A stretch of DNA of 64,000 bases from an uncultured Dokdonia sp. (GCF_937910895.1 NZ_CALEMI010000050.1:19155-83154), one strand, 5' to 3'; positions 9,195-18,701 are shown, counted from the first letter of the stretch. Program-made: numbers and translations. Notes: generated by a model not told the origin, from the sequence alone.

Positions 9195-12100
9195 TTATTC
9201 GGTTACATCTGTTGAAAATTGTGGTATTTCTCCTAATTCGACAAGTACAGGGATTGCTCTAAAATAGGATGATCCTTGTGCTATGATATCGGTCATTTCT
9301 GATTCTTGTATGTCTGGTAAATCATCTCCAAAAATTCCTCGTAATGCTGATGAGATTTCTTGACGCTCGTTTTTAACTGCTGTAAATGTTTGTTGTATCA
9401 CACCTTCTATTGGCTTATTTTTTACCGTATCAAAATATCCTAACACTTGAAACGATTGAAAAGCAGCACCTAGTTGTCGTTGCGTAAAACTCCATTGGAA
9501 TGAGGCTCTTGATACATCGACTAATAGTGAAAAATCAAACGCTTTAATTTGTGCTACTTGAGGTACTAGTGGTGGAAGCAGTGTTACTCCTGTAAGGACA
9601 TTACTCATAATGTTGGCAGTCCCTGGATTGGCATTACTGCTTGTTGATTTGTCTGCTCCCCACAAGGCTTCTGCGACTCCTTTGGCAATACCTCTTAATC
9701 GCATCTCCATACTTTTACCACCTAAAGACACTGTAACATTCATGTTAAAATTCATCTCTTGAGCCGTAAAGCGACAAGGTCTGATTCCTATTTCTTTATG
9801 ACGTTCCTTATAGATGCTATTTTTATGAGCCGATGTCATTAATGTATCAGCAGAAGCTTCTTTGTTGTTGTATTTTAAGGTAGTTACTGGAATAAAGGAG
9901 TCTACAGCAATAGCAAGTTGTTGTGGGTTGATTACTGGGAATTTGTGTTTTCCTTTTACCGCTATCAATCCATTATTAATTGTAATATTGATAGGATCCG
10001 GATTGGAAATAGGAGCTCTTTGAGTATCGCTAGACTTTAAGCGTTTCTTTGATATCTCTTGTTTTACTTGCGGGATAAACCCTTTAGAAAATGCATGCCA
10101 CTCTAGGGGCTCAGGTGCCTTTTTATTACCATCTCCAAAAGGAATGGTAAACGAAAAGATAGTCCAATTTACATAAGCTTCTCCTGCAAACGGTGGCCCC
10201 CAAATATGTAATTGTGCACCCATTTCAAAATTGAAATGTATGCGCACAAATAAAATTTTAATACGGGCTTCTATACGTATGGTGATTCCAATATCTATAG
10301 CATATTGGAAAGGTGCCCAGGCAATAAGCATATCTGCCCAAAGGATAATAGATACCTTGACTACCGATGTATTAAATAATACTTCCCATCGGCCTCCTGC
10401 CATGATCGCAGAGGATGTTAATGCGTAGTATAATTCCCCTTTTATCGATAAAAATTTTCCTATTTTCCAATGTAAGCCTACCCGTGGTACATTAGGATAG
10501 TGTGCGGGTTTTATAAACTTAGGGTGATACCCTCCTAAAGTAATGACAAAATCTCCCTCATGAGGTCCGCTGACCCATGTATAAAAAGCAAATCCTCCAG
10601 TGAGTTTACAATCTGGTGAGAGTACATAAGAGTTTGGGGTGAGTACTGCTTCTACAGAAATGACATCACTTCCTGGTCCAAAATGCGCTAGAATAGCTAG
10701 TTCTACATAAACGATAGGTTCTGGAGCAATAGATTTTTCTGGCCAGATTAATCGTGATAGTCCTAAAATGGCAAACTCCAATTGTGTTCCAAAATTAACG
10801 GTGAGTAATACAAAGGATTCTATGATCTTAAAAGAAGTAAACTTAATCCCCACTGCCAACCAGAAATCCCCTACTGAAATCTCTATAGGTTTCTTTCCAT
10901 TATTCATCGGGGTTTCCAATAATTGTAATACTTCTGGTAATCCGCCACTCTTTTGAGGCTGCATCGCTAGTGTTACTAATGGATAGGTCGCCACTTCATG
11001 TATAGAGGGAACATTTACTCTTCGATTGTAGCCAAAACCTGCGGCGATCCCTGTGACGAAAAAGAAAGCAGGACCTCCTATGGGACCATCAAATACACCA
11101 TAAATAAACAAGGAGGCTTGATTTTCAACTTCAGCATAAGCACCTATGGCTGAGATAGAAAATGTATTGATTTTAATAATAGCACCTCCGCTGTACTCAT
11201 CTACTTCTTTGCCATTATACATCTTTGTCGAATGTAAAAAGGCGCCTGAAATTTCTATAGGAGGTCTGCTATACGAAAGTCCTAAACCATCTAGATAAAA
11301 ATCAGGAATTTCTGGAGGCCATTTAAGTTTAAATCCTAGTCCAAAACCCATTAATTGCACACCCAGACCAATCATAGTCATAGACGCGTCTAATAGTAAA
11401 ATAACTTTACCATCGTCATAAGCAAAGCCTATGCGTTGGAGGTGAACAGGCCCTATTCTTTTATCAAGCTTTTTCCATTTGGCTTTTGAAGAAATAGCCC
11501 CGCCTAAAGGCTGGATACTAGTGGCCTCTGTAGATGCTTCTGGAGCTGTTTCTTCTTGTGACGCCTCTTCTTGTTGGCTAGAACTTCCTCCGTTAATTGC
11601 GTACTGCTCTAGGACACCATTAATCTGCAATTCTGTGGTAATATTAAAACCAGAAGCAAGATCAACCTGCGGGATTATTTTGAAGGTTTGTAGTTCTTCT
11701 TTTAAAAATTTGCCTTTAGCGTATATGGCTAATACTTCTTTAAAAGCAAATGAATTTCCACGAGTTAATATAGGGCCTGCCATAGGCAAATCTGAAAGAT
11801 CTAACGATAGATTTGCTCCCATTCCGAAGAGCAACTTGGAGTCTTTTTCTTCTTTTTTGTAGAGGAAGAATGCTTTAAAAGTGTCTAGTGTAAATGATAC
11901 TTCAGGGAGGTTTTTTACCGTCTCTTTTCCAAAAAGATCTGCCGCTATTTCCTTAAGATCTATCGTCACCTTTCCTGTATTAAGATATCCAGCAAAGACA
12001 TACCACGCTTTGTCTTGCTTCACAAATTGAATTTCAAAATGATGTGTACCTATCTTTATAATACCTTTGAATGTAAAGGAGGGAGCAGAAGCATTCGTTT

Positions 12101-12479
12101 TATCATACTCAATGCTAATAGCGGCATCAAATTCATTTTCATTGATGGTGATTTTACAATCAAATGCAATGGTAAGCTTTGAAGCATTTGTGTCTCCTTT
12201 TCCGTAGGTTACCGAGAACTTCTTAAATGTAACACTATCAAGAATGTCAGGTATCTCTTGATCACCGTGGGCTGTTGAATTAATAATATCTCTAACACCA
12301 ATTCCTCCTTTCTTTACGGCCGCTAATGAAGCAAATAAGACACTTTCTGTTGCATTATCTTCTAGAATACGTTTTCGGTACCCAATAGCAATATCTACAC
12401 CCAAAGGAGCCGCAGGATTTCCTAGATGGAAATCTGCCTGCCCAGTAATTTCAAGAAGAAACGGTTTTGATGTTGACAT
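9195..12479 (-). CDS. DUF6603-like large protein
   Basis: A 1094-residue protein without signal peptide. The centre (about 375-520) contains runs such as LDGLGLSYSRPPIEISGAF, SGGAIIKINTFSISAIGAYA, FFVTGIAAGFGYNR and VPSIHEVATYPLV, which match my memory of the DUF6603 family found in bacteria and fungi; no function is established for it. Many alternating hydrophobic beta strands rich in Gly suggest an extended beta structure. The N-terminus (1-230) and C-terminus (800-1094) are less conserved-looking. It is the first of the three giant genes, and the 728-residue gene follows after 4 bases. The 165-base gap upstream holds a palindrome copy. Membership of DUF6603 needs a profile search. Confidence 0.7.
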   Translation of the reverse strand: MSTSKPFLLEITGQADFHLGNPAAPLGVDIAIGYRKRILEDNATESVLFASLAAVKKGGIGVRDIINSTAHGDQEIPDILDSVTFKKFSVTYGKGDTNASKLTIAFDCKITINENEFDAAISIEYDKTNASAPSFTFKGIIKIGTHHFEIQFVKQDKAWYVFAGYLNTGKVTIDLKEIAADLFGKETVKNLPEVSFTLDTFKAFFLYKKEEKDSKLLFGMGANLSLDLSDLPMAGPILTRGNSFAFKEVLAIYAKGKFLKEELQTFKIIPQVDLASGFNITTELQINGVLEQYAINGGSSSQQEEASQEETAPEASTEATSIQPLGGAISSKAKWKKLDKRIGPVHLQRIGFAYDDGKVILLLDASMTMIGLGVQLMGFGLGFKLKWPPEIPDFYLDGLGLSYSRPPIEISGAFLHSTKMYNGKEVDEYSGGAIIKINTFSISAIGAYAEVENQASLFIYGVFDGPIGGPAFFFVTGIAAGFGYNRRVNVPSIHEVATYPLVTLAMQPQKSGGLPEVLQLLETPMNNGKKPIEISVGDFWLAVGIKFTSFKIIESFVLLTVNFGTQLEFAILGLSRLIWPEKSIAPEPIVYVELAILAHFGPGSDVISVEAVLTPNSYVLSPDCKLTGGFAFYTWVSGPHEGDFVITLGGYHPKFIKPAHYPNVPRVGLHWKIGKFLSIKGELYYALTSSAIMAGGRWEVLFNTSVVKVSIILWADMLIAWAPFQYAIDIGITIRIEARIKILFVRIHFNFEMGAQLHIWGPPFAGEAYVNWTIFSFTIPFGDGNKKAPEPLEWHAFSKGFIPQVKQEISKKRLKSSDTQRAPISNPDPINITINNGLIAVKGKHKFPVINPQQLAIAVDSFIPVTTLKYNNKEASADTLMTSAHKNSIYKERHKEIGIRPCRFTAQEMNFNMNVTVSLGGKSMEMRLRGIAKGVAEALWGADKSTSSNANPGTANIMSNVLTGVTLLPPLVPQVAQIKAFDFSLLVDVSRASFQWSFTQRQLGAAFQSFQVLGYFDTVKNKPIEGVIQQTFTAVKNERQEISSALRGIFGDDLPDIQESEMTDIIAQGSSYFRAIPVLVELGEIPQFSTDVTE

Positions 12480-12558
12480 ATAAAAATAAATAATATATTA
12501 TCTATGCTTATTTAGTACGTAAATAAATGTTTCAACTATAGAGACTGTAGCTGTTTTT

Positions 12559-12572
12559 GCTTTCGCGAAAGC
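12559..12572. repeat. TTTCGCGAAA palindrome, intergenic
   Basis: GCTTTCGCGAAAGC between the 254-residue and DUF6603-like genes, within the operon. Confidence 0.9.
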
Positions 12573-12644
12573 GTACTAAATATTTATAAATAACAGGACT
12601 TATTATGTATTCTAATTGTTAATTAATTTGGATTCCTATGATTC

Positions 12645-13409
12645 TTACTCTTCTTCTGTAGGTACAGATGCTACTGGTAAAGAAACAGCTTCATTGGTGA
12701 CTCTGAATCCTACTTTCTTAATGGTAAAATTCCCAAAGGTAATAGTGTCTCCATCTTCTGATGACACATCAAAGTCAAAGGTTTTTTGGGTAATGTTAAA
12801 GTGAAAAGCATTAAATAGGACACGGAATTTTTTAAGATCTTTTTCTTTTCCATCTTCACCATTCACTTCTGGAATTTGAATATCTGCCCCACTATCGCCT
12901 GTTTGTCCTTGGATCCAATTTATAAGTGCTCTTAACTCGATACTAGTACCTGGCGCTCCATCTTCTTTGTCACTAAAGTCAATCAACATATCTCCACTAG
13001 GATTTGATAGTGTTGGGATGTTTCCTATACGTACACTGACACTTACTGGTGGATTTTGAGCTTCTGCGGGCGTAGGTCCTATCTCAATTTGTCCGTTTAA
13101 ACCAACACTGTATTTTGAAGCATTTGACAAGCCACTAATTGTAACAATTCCTTTATTTGCAGTAGTTGCACCTGTTAACTTGATGGAGCCACCTACGCCT
13201 CTATACACAGCTTTTTCCCCATTATTCCAAGTGACTTGAATATTATCATTTGGTGCAAAACCTCCCCAATCCGCATGTGTGTCACTCTCATTTATAATCG
13301 TGGTAGCAAAATTATCCTGCGGTTTAAAATTTTTCAGTTTTGCTACATCTGTAATGGGATCACTTGCGGTATTTGTTAAATTTCTAATTTCTGTAATTGT
13401 AATTGCCAT
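12645..13409 (-). CDS. Beta-rich protein of unknown function
   Basis: A 254-residue acidic protein with no signal peptide. Short strands and turn-forming sequences (for example IQVTWNNGEKAVYRGVGGS and KGIVTISGLSNASKYSVGL) suggest a beta-sandwich, and the segment around residues 150-190 is acidic and polar. No family is recognised. It is flanked by the 87-residue gene (87 bases upstream) and the DUF6603-like gene (165 bases downstream) in the same orientation, so it probably belongs to the same operon. Confidence 0.65.
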   Translation of the reverse strand: MAITITEIRNLTNTASDPITDVAKLKNFKPQDNFATTIINESDTHADWGGFAPNDNIQVTWNNGEKAVYRGVGGSIKLTGATTANKGIVTISGLSNASKYSVGLNGQIEIGPTPAEAQNPPVSVSVRIGNIPTLSNPSGDMLIDFSDKEDGAPGTSIELRALINWIQGQTGDSGADIQIPEVNGEDGKEKDLKKFRVLFNAFHFNITQKTFDFDVSSEDGDTITFGNFTIKKVGFRVTNEAVSLPVASVPTEEE

Positions 13410-13496
13410 GATATTTCTGTTTAAAATGGTGAATATTAAATGTATGTATAGAATTTAGTCTGCGGGTTCTATTTTTCAATTTGTGAGATAAAACTA

Positions 13497-13760
13497 TTAA
13501 AACATCTGAAACCTTACTTCAGGATTGTCTCCCGCTGGACTAGGTTGTACAAGCAGTGTAATTTGTCCATTACCAGCTGGTGCATTCACTACTATAGGAT
13601 TTATTGCAGCATTCGCAAAAGAGACCGTTATAGGTTGCCCAGTAGCGATTTGATATACTGGTTCTGGAGATGTATGAACTCCATTCACCTGTACCTGTTG
13701 ATTATTAAAACTAACAGTTATCTCAATTCCACTTATATTATAAATAATAAAATCTTCCAT
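13497..13760 (-). CDS. Small beta-rich protein of unknown function
   Basis: An 87-residue protein made almost entirely of predicted beta strands (FIIYNISGIEITVSFNN, then QVQVNGVH, PITVSFANAAINPIVV). It has no signal peptide and no Cys. The size and pattern would fit a single small beta-sandwich domain. It is read in the same direction as its neighbours, 76 bases after the tail-fibre-like gene. It is supported by operon context and ordinary codon use rather than by a known family. Confidence 0.55.
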   Translation of the reverse strand: MEDFIIYNISGIEITVSFNNQQVQVNGVHTSPEPVYQIATGQPITVSFANAAINPIVVNAPAGNGQITLLVQPSPAGDNPEVRFQMF

Positions 13761-13836
13761 AATTTAATGACTTATTTAATAATGACACCTACTCTTTTAA
13801 GGCTTTTCGGTTTTCGCCTATTCTAATTTTTTAAAA

Positions 13837-14841
13837 TTACCTATCGTATATGATGACTGTAGCATTTATGCCGGGAGGAACCAAAAACTGTACATTGTAT
13901 CCTTTATATACTCCTTGTGGAAGATTTGGAATGCTTGCATTTCCATAATTACGTACATAGAGCCAATTCCAAGGATGAGGAATGATATCATACTTAGTGG
14001 CGGTGTTTAACACAAACCCACTGTCTCCAGTACCTAACTGCCGTGTATATCCATGTAGCCCAGGATTTTTATTATTCGACTTATCTGGTTGTTCTATATA
14101 AATTTGTTCTGTAATCGTACGTACCTCATCTCTATTACTCACTACTTGAAAAAATATCTTCATCGTACAGCCATCTGCATCTCCACACAGTGATTCAATA
14201 TCCCTATTTTCAGCTTGCCAACTATTAGTAATAGATTTAGTACCCACATTAATTATCATAGGAGGTTTTTCTCCGTTCACCGTGTTTGCAACAATGTTAC
14301 CTTCTACTTGAAGTGTAGCTTTAGGATTAATCGTTCCGATACCTACATTCCCACTAGGCCGTATTACCATTTTATCTGCATTGTCAGCTCGAAATCCAAT
14401 ATATCCATCCCCCGATTTTATGTTTATCAAAGAATAAATACCTTCCTTATGATGCAAGAATCCATAACTGGCTGTCGTTGTAGCATTTTTATGAGAAAAT
14501 GAAGCCCAATCAAATCCATGCCCAACATCACCTATAAATGCATTATTTATAGTCACATTTCCAGTAAAATTGCCTGTTTTTGCAGTTAGCGCATCACTCA
14601 ACGTGAGATTTTCTCCTCGGATTGTTCCTTCAAAATTTCCTGTTTTTGCAGTTAGAGAATCATTCAAAACGAGGTTTTGTGATTTGATTGTGCCCTTTAC
14701 TTCTAATGGAGTCCTAGGTGTAGAAGTTCCAATACCTACATTGCCGTTGGGGAGAATTTTCAATGCGTCCTCTTGCGCTTTTAAGAACTGAATATTTAGA
14801 ATTAGTAATACAATACACGTAATCTTAGCAGTAGTTTTCAT
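13837..14841 (-). CDS. Secreted tail-fibre-like / adhesin-like protein
   Basis: A 334-residue protein that starts with a Sec signal peptide (about residues 1-22, ending LKAQ). It has two copies of the motif NVGIGTxxPxxxLxVxG (residues about 34-50 and 165-183), typical of Bacteroidota tail-fibre and surface proteins, and between them the repeat LTAKTGNF twice (about residues 62 and 84), probably beta-helical. The C-terminal 150 residues form a separate domain with three Cys (LCGDADGCTM). It is the first gene of the minus-strand cluster reaching the left window edge. I saw no clear -7 box or FNR-type dyad upstream of it. Confidence 0.65.
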   Translation of the reverse strand: MKTTAKITCIVLLILNIQFLKAQEDALKILPNGNVGIGTSTPRTPLEVKGTIKSQNLVLNDSLTAKTGNFEGTIRGENLTLSDALTAKTGNFTGNVTINNAFIGDVGHGFDWASFSHKNATTTASYGFLHHKEGIYSLINIKSGDGYIGFRADNADKMVIRPSGNVGIGTINPKATLQVEGNIVANTVNGEKPPMIINVGTKSITNSWQAENRDIESLCGDADGCTMKIFFQVVSNRDEVRTITEQIYIEQPDKSNNKNPGLHGYTRQLGTGDSGFVLNTATKYDIIPHPWNWLYVRNYGNASIPNLPQGVYKGYNVQFLVPPGINATVIIYDR

Positions 14842-15159
14842 AGAGACTATACTTATTTATTCAATCTAAAATACTTAAAATCAATTATTTGATTATAGTG
14901 CATTATGTTAAATTCAGATTCTTTCAAGTTAGAACCTAATGATTAAAAAGAAACCCGTATAAATACTTGTTTTCAAAAATCACTAGTACTGATTATATTT
15001 TAATACTTAAATTTCACATTGATTTGGATAGCTCTTATCCTATTTCTTAAAAATAAATTTAAGTGACTACAAGAATTAATACATCAATTTTTCACAAAAG
15101 ATATTTCTTCTTCTTAGCATAAGAAATCTTTACTACCAAGCTTCATTCCAACTCATAAC
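14842..15159. other. Divergent intergenic region without a visible gene
   Basis: This AT-rich stretch separates the minus-strand giant-protein operon from the plus-strand stress island. It has several in-frame stops in all frames and no hairpin I would call a terminator. Only its right edge shows a promoter, described separately at 15160-15202. Confidence 0.5.
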
Positions 15160-15202
15160 TGATATTTATCATAGCTTTCATCACATTTCAAACATAGTTT
15201 TG
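15160..15202 (+). promoter_or_regulatory. FNR/CRP-type operator plus -7 box for the UspA gene at 15223
   Basis: TGATATTTATCA at 15160-15171 is an FNR-type dyad, and TAGTTTTG at 15195-15202 is a perfect Bacteroidota -7 box. The dyad begins 35 bases before the box. A dyad centre at -41.5 puts the start of transcription near 15207, 16 bases before the ATG. This is the reference layout for fifteen further sites in the window. Confidence 0.85.
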
Positions 15203-15222
15203 GGTGATAAACCGAAGCCATT

Positions 15223-16059
15223 ATGAAAAACATCCTCATTTTGTCAAACTTTGAATCGTATTCTATAAATGCTACGACCTATGCTATGAACTTTTTTAGC
15301 GGGCAATCTTGTCATTTCTATTTTTTAAATATTGTTAAAGTATGGGAGTATACAACAGATAACTTAATGACAGCATCTAAAGATGAAACGATTTATGACA
15401 CTATACTATCATCTTCAAAAAGCAAGCTTAAAAAAAAGATAGCATATCTTGAAAATACGTATCCAGAAGAAGATTATACCTTTACAGCCCTTGTAGACTA
15501 CGATGTATTTACAGATGCTATAAAGCAAGCTGTTAAAGCCTATGATATAGATTGTGTTTTAATGGGCTCTAATGGACAGTCCGATTTTATAGAGCGATTG
15601 TTTGGAAGTCATAGTACGCGTGTGGTACGCAAAGTAGATTGCCCTGTATTTATTATCCCTGACAATTATAAGTATACGCCTATACATCATGTACTCTTAG
15701 TATTGGATCAGAAGAATGTGTATTCTAGTTATATTTTTGATAAAGCTTTTAAAATTATAGATAGAAAACCCATCAAAGTAGCTGTATTAAGGCTTTCAGA
15801 ATCAGAACCTTTATTTAAAAAAGAAGAGGTGGAGCAGATTACAAAAGATTTTGATCAAAAGAACGTTCCTTATTTTCATCTCTCACATCTTACAGATGAT
15901 AAGGGTAAACAACTTCAGGTGGTAGATGAGGTTTTACACGCAGACGCCAATGTAATTAGTACAAGACCTATTTCTTTCACATCCAGAATTATAAAAAATA
16001 CAGGAGTTGATGAACTGATTTTGAACATTGAGAAACCAACTCTCTTTTTAAAAGATTAA
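15223..16059 (+). CDS. Universal stress protein, two UspA domains
   Basis: A 278-residue tandem UspA protein. The first domain (1-145) has the nucleotide-binding signature G-2x-G-9x-GS as GSNG...FGS in VLMGSNGQSDFIERLFGSHS; the second (about 150-278) has lost the motif. UspA proteins bind ATP or act in dimers during growth arrest; in this family a second degenerate domain is common. It is monocistronic: a palindrome copy and a new regulated promoter follow it. Transcription is predicted from the FNR-type site 63 bases upstream. Confidence 0.9.
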   Translation: MKNILILSNFESYSINATTYAMNFFSGQSCHFYFLNIVKVWEYTTDNLMTASKDETIYDTILSSSKSKLKKKIAYLENTYPEEDYTFTALVDYDVFTDAIKQAVKAYDIDCVLMGSNGQSDFIERLFGSHSTRVVRKVDCPVFIIPDNYKYTPIHHVLLVLDQKNVYSSYIFDKAFKIIDRKPIKVAVLRLSESEPLFKKEEVEQITKDFDQKNVPYFHLSHLTDDKGKQLQVVDEVLHADANVISTRPISFTSRIIKNTGVDELILNIEKPTLFLKD

Positions 16060-16071
16060 AGAATGTGTCAT

Positions 16072-16089
16072 ACGCTTTCGCGAAAGCGT
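16072..16089. repeat. TTTCGCGAAA palindrome, intergenic
   Basis: ACGCTTTCGCGAAAGCGT, an 18-base perfect palindrome, 13 bases after the UspA stop and before the mla promoter. It could fold as a hairpin in RNA, but no T-run follows. Confidence 0.9.
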
Positions 16090-16114
16090 GCCATCACATA
16101 CCCCCTTTTATACC

Positions 16115-16157
16115 TGATTAATATCATAGTTATGATCGGTATCTGAAATTACATTTG
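16115..16157 (+). promoter_or_regulatory. FNR/CRP-type operator plus -7 box for the mla operon
   Basis: Dyad TGATTAATATCA at 16115-16126 and -7 box TACATTTG at 16150-16157, with the 35-base offset. The predicted start of transcription is 16162, exactly the A of the mlaE ATG, so the message is probably leaderless. Confidence 0.85.
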
Positions 16158-16161
16158 GTCT

Positions 16162-16944
16162 ATGCAGTTTAAAATTACATATCCCATACGATTACGTGAG
16201 TTTTTGGTTGAGATTGGAGATATTTCTTATTTTGCTTTGAGGTATTTTAAAGAAATCTTTAAAAGTCCTTATGAAACTAGCGAGCTTTTAAAACAATGCT
16301 ATGTGATCGGGAATAAATCGCTTCTATTAGTTGGCGTTACTGGCTTTATACTAGGGCTTGTTTTCACTCTTCAATCGCGGCCTACGTTATTAGAATTTGG
16401 AGCTGCCTCTTGGATGCCCTCTATGGTAAGCATCTCTATTGTAAGAGAGATAGGACCTGTTGTTATAGCCCTTATTTGCGCGGGAAAAATTGGTTCGGGT
16501 ATCGGGGCAGAACTTGGCTCGATGCGTGTGACGGAGCAAATTGACGCTATGGAAGTATCAGGAACAAATCCTTTTAAATATCTAGTAATAACACGTATCA
16601 CAGCCACCACATTAATGCTTCCCTTATTGGTTATTTTTGGAGATGCAATCGCTCTTATAGGATCCTCTTTGGTCGAATATTCAAAGGGAAGTGTTTCATT
16701 TATACTCTATTTTAATAAAGTGATTGATGCCTTATCCTTTGGAGATATTCTTCCTGCCACGATAAAAACATTCTTTTTTGGTTTTGTGATAGGTCTTATT
16801 GGATGTTACAAAGGCTATCATTGTAAAAAAGGAACCTTAGGGGTTGGAGAAGCATCCAACTCTGCAGTTGTCTACGCTTCTATGCTACTGTTTATCGTCG
16901 ATTTTATTGCTGTATTTATATCAGATATCTTTTTTGAAATTTAA
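16162..16944 (+). CDS. mlaE: MlaE-type ABC transporter permease
   Basis: A 260-residue integral membrane protein with the MlaE family core: SMVSISIVREIGPVVIALIC followed by AGKIGSGIGAELGSMRVTEQ, then hydrophobic segments to the C-terminus. With MlaF and MlaD it moves phospholipid between the outer and inner membranes, helping outer-membrane asymmetry. The start at 16162 is the only Met early enough, and it coincides with the predicted start of transcription. Its stop overlaps the mlaF start by one base. Control by the FNR-type site links membrane lipid upkeep to the stress regulon. Confidence 0.9.
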   Translation: MQFKITYPIRLREFLVEIGDISYFALRYFKEIFKSPYETSELLKQCYVIGNKSLLLVGVTGFILGLVFTLQSRPTLLEFGAASWMPSMVSISIVREIGPVVIALICAGKIGSGIGAELGSMRVTEQIDAMEVSGTNPFKYLVITRITATTLMLPLLVIFGDAIALIGSSLVEYSKGSVSFILYFNKVIDALSFGDILPATIKTFFFGFVIGLIGCYKGYHCKKGTLGVGEASNSAVVYASMLLFIVDFIAVFISDIFFEI

Positions 16945-17693
16945 TGGAAACCACCACTAACATATCACCCGTTCTAGAAATCAAAAATTTGTATAAAAGC
17001 TTTGGTGATCATCAAGTACTTAATGGGTTTAATTTGTCTTTATATCCTGGAGAAAATGTAGTGGTCATGGGGAAATCGGGTTCTGGAAAATCTGTGATGA
17101 TTAAATGCTTGGTAGGGTTGATGAAAGCGAGTTCAGGAAGTATAAAAATCCGAGATAAGGATATTACCGCTTTAGGGCAAAAAGAATTAGATTTTTTACG
17201 CACAGAGATTGGATTTTTATTTCAAGGTAGCGCTTTGTATGACTCGATGACGGTACGTGAAAATCTAGAATTTCCTTTACGTAGGCATCGAGATAAATTA
17301 CGCTTTCGCGAAAGCACAAAAGACCTTGTACACGAAGCATTAGAAAATGTGGGGTTACTAGATGCTATAGATTTAATGCCCGTAGAGTTGTCAGGAGGAA
17401 TGAAACGTAGAGTCGCTTTAGCCAGAGCATTGATCTTGAAACCAACTATCATGCTGTATGATGAGCCAACTACGGGGCTAGATCCTATTACCGCAAAAGA
17501 AATCATACAATTAATGCGAAATATTCAAAATACGTATGGCACTTCATCTCTCATCATCACACACGATGTTGATTGTGCTCGTGTGATCTCTAATAGAATT
17601 ATTTTACTGGTAGATGGTATTAATTATGCAGAAGGAACCTATTCTGAATTATCTTCTTCTGAAGATCCAAAAATTAAAATGTTTTTTAAATAA
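16944..17693 (+). CDS. mlaF: MlaF-type ABC transporter ATPase
   Basis: A 249-residue ABC ATPase: Walker A GKSGSGKS at 43-50, Q-loop Gln 94 in FLFQGSALYDSMTV, signature LSGGM at 149-153 and Walker B LYDEPTTGLD near 171-180. The VRENLEFPL stretch and the GGMKRRVALARAL signature are typical of MlaF rather than exporters. The palindrome at 17302-17315 is read as RFRES (residues 120-124), just before the signature helix where MlaF proteins vary, so function is probably kept. The mlaD gene follows after 9 bases. Confidence 0.92.
   Translation: METTTNISPVLEIKNLYKSFGDHQVLNGFNLSLYPGENVVVMGKSGSGKSVMIKCLVGLMKASSGSIKIRDKDITALGQKELDFLRTEIGFLFQGSALYDSMTVRENLEFPLRRHRDKLRFRESTKDLVHEALENVGLLDAIDLMPVELSGGMKRRVALARALILKPTIMLYDEPTTGLDPITAKEIIQLMRNIQNTYGTSSLIITHDVDCARVISNRIILLVDGINYAEGTYSELSSSEDPKIKMFFK
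17302..17315. repeat. TTTCGCGAAA palindrome inside mlaF
   Basis: GCTTTCGCGAAAGC in frame, read RFRES. One more flanking base pair (left C) is not matched on the right. Confidence 0.9.
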
Positions 17694-17702
17694 ATATGAC
17701 TT

Positions 17703-18701
17703 ATGGAAAAATCTTCTAAAAATAAAGTACAACTAGGGGTTTTTGTAATAGTTGGCACCCTACTTCTTGTGATCGTATTATACCTCATAGGAAATAGACA
17801 AAATATTTTTTCAAACAATATAAAAATCAATACCAAATTCACCAATGTAAATGGGTTACAATTAGGGAATAATGTACGGTATTCTGGAATTGATATAGGC
17901 ACCGTTCATGCAATTAAAATGCAATCTGATACTATTATTTTGGTAGAAATGTTACTCAAAGAAAGCATGACAAAATTCCTTAAAAAAGATGCCGTAGCGA
18001 CGATAGGATCTGATGGATTGGTAGGGAACATGATTGTAAATATCATTCCTAGAGAAGGGGAATCACCTCTAGTAATCTCTGGTGATACCATTGAAAGTTA
18101 TAGTCGTATAAGTACAGATAATATGCTCACAACTCTTAATGCGACCAACCAAAACTTAGAATTACTCTCTTCCGATTTGCTTAAAGTGACTACCGAAATA
18201 TTACACGGAGGTGGAACCATCACTTCCTTACTAAAGGATAAAGAAATATCAAATGATCTGAAGAGTACCATCACAAATTTGAAGACATCCACTGCAAATA
18301 TCTCCCTGATGACTCGTGAATTATCAAAAAACTTGGAGCGTATCGATATGGAACATAGCGTTGCTGGCGTATTACTTACAGATAGTATCCAAGGGCAAAA
18401 AGTAAAAACGATGATCCAAAACGTAGAAATAGCAAGTCAAGATATACAGAAAGTAACTGCCTCTCTGGATACCATAATGACTCGTATTGTTAATGGCAAA
18501 GGCTCTCTACACCATCTAACGACAGATGAGATTCTTGTAAAGAATATTGATAGTACGATGCAACATATAAAAGAAGGTACCGCAAAATTTAATGAGAATA
18601 TGGAAGCACTCAAACATTCTATTTTTTTCAGGAGATATTTTAAGAAACAAGAAAAAGAGACCTTAAAAAGAAAGCAGGAAGAAAAAAAGGAAAACGATTA
18701 G
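17703..18701 (+). CDS. mlaD: MCE-domain protein MlaD
   Basis: A 332-residue protein with an N-terminal membrane anchor (residues about 8-28), then an MCE domain (about 38-118) with the characteristic NVNGLQLGNNVRYSGIDIG segment. The rest (130-332) is helical and ends in a Lys/Glu-rich tail. It is the periplasmic substrate-binding ring subunit of the Mla system. Mycobacterial-type long tails occur in other Bacteroidota MlaD proteins. It is the last gene of the mlaEFD operon; the convergent upp gene begins about 100 bases beyond. Confidence 0.88.
   Translation: MEKSSKNKVQLGVFVIVGTLLLVIVLYLIGNRQNIFSNNIKINTKFTNVNGLQLGNNVRYSGIDIGTVHAIKMQSDTIILVEMLLKESMTKFLKKDAVATIGSDGLVGNMIVNIIPREGESPLVISGDTIESYSRISTDNMLTTLNATNQNLELLSSDLLKVTTEILHGGGTITSLLKDKEISNDLKSTITNLKTSTANISLMTRELSKNLERIDMEHSVAGVLLTDSIQGQKVKTMIQNVEIASQDIQKVTASLDTIMTRIVNGKGSLHHLTTDEILVKNIDSTMQHIKEGTAKFNENMEALKHSIFFRRYFKKQEKETLKRKQEEKKEND

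Noticed and set aside
11479..11862. Plus-strand frame of 127 codons opposite the DUF6603-like gene
   Set aside because: Antisense shadow of a well supported gene; no promoter or domain.
1..14841. The giant-protein operon as a contractile injection system or prophage
   Set aside because: No sheath, tube, baseplate, spike, ATPase, integrase or terminase could be seen; only the tail-fibre-like motif is shared, and it is common in ordinary surface proteins.
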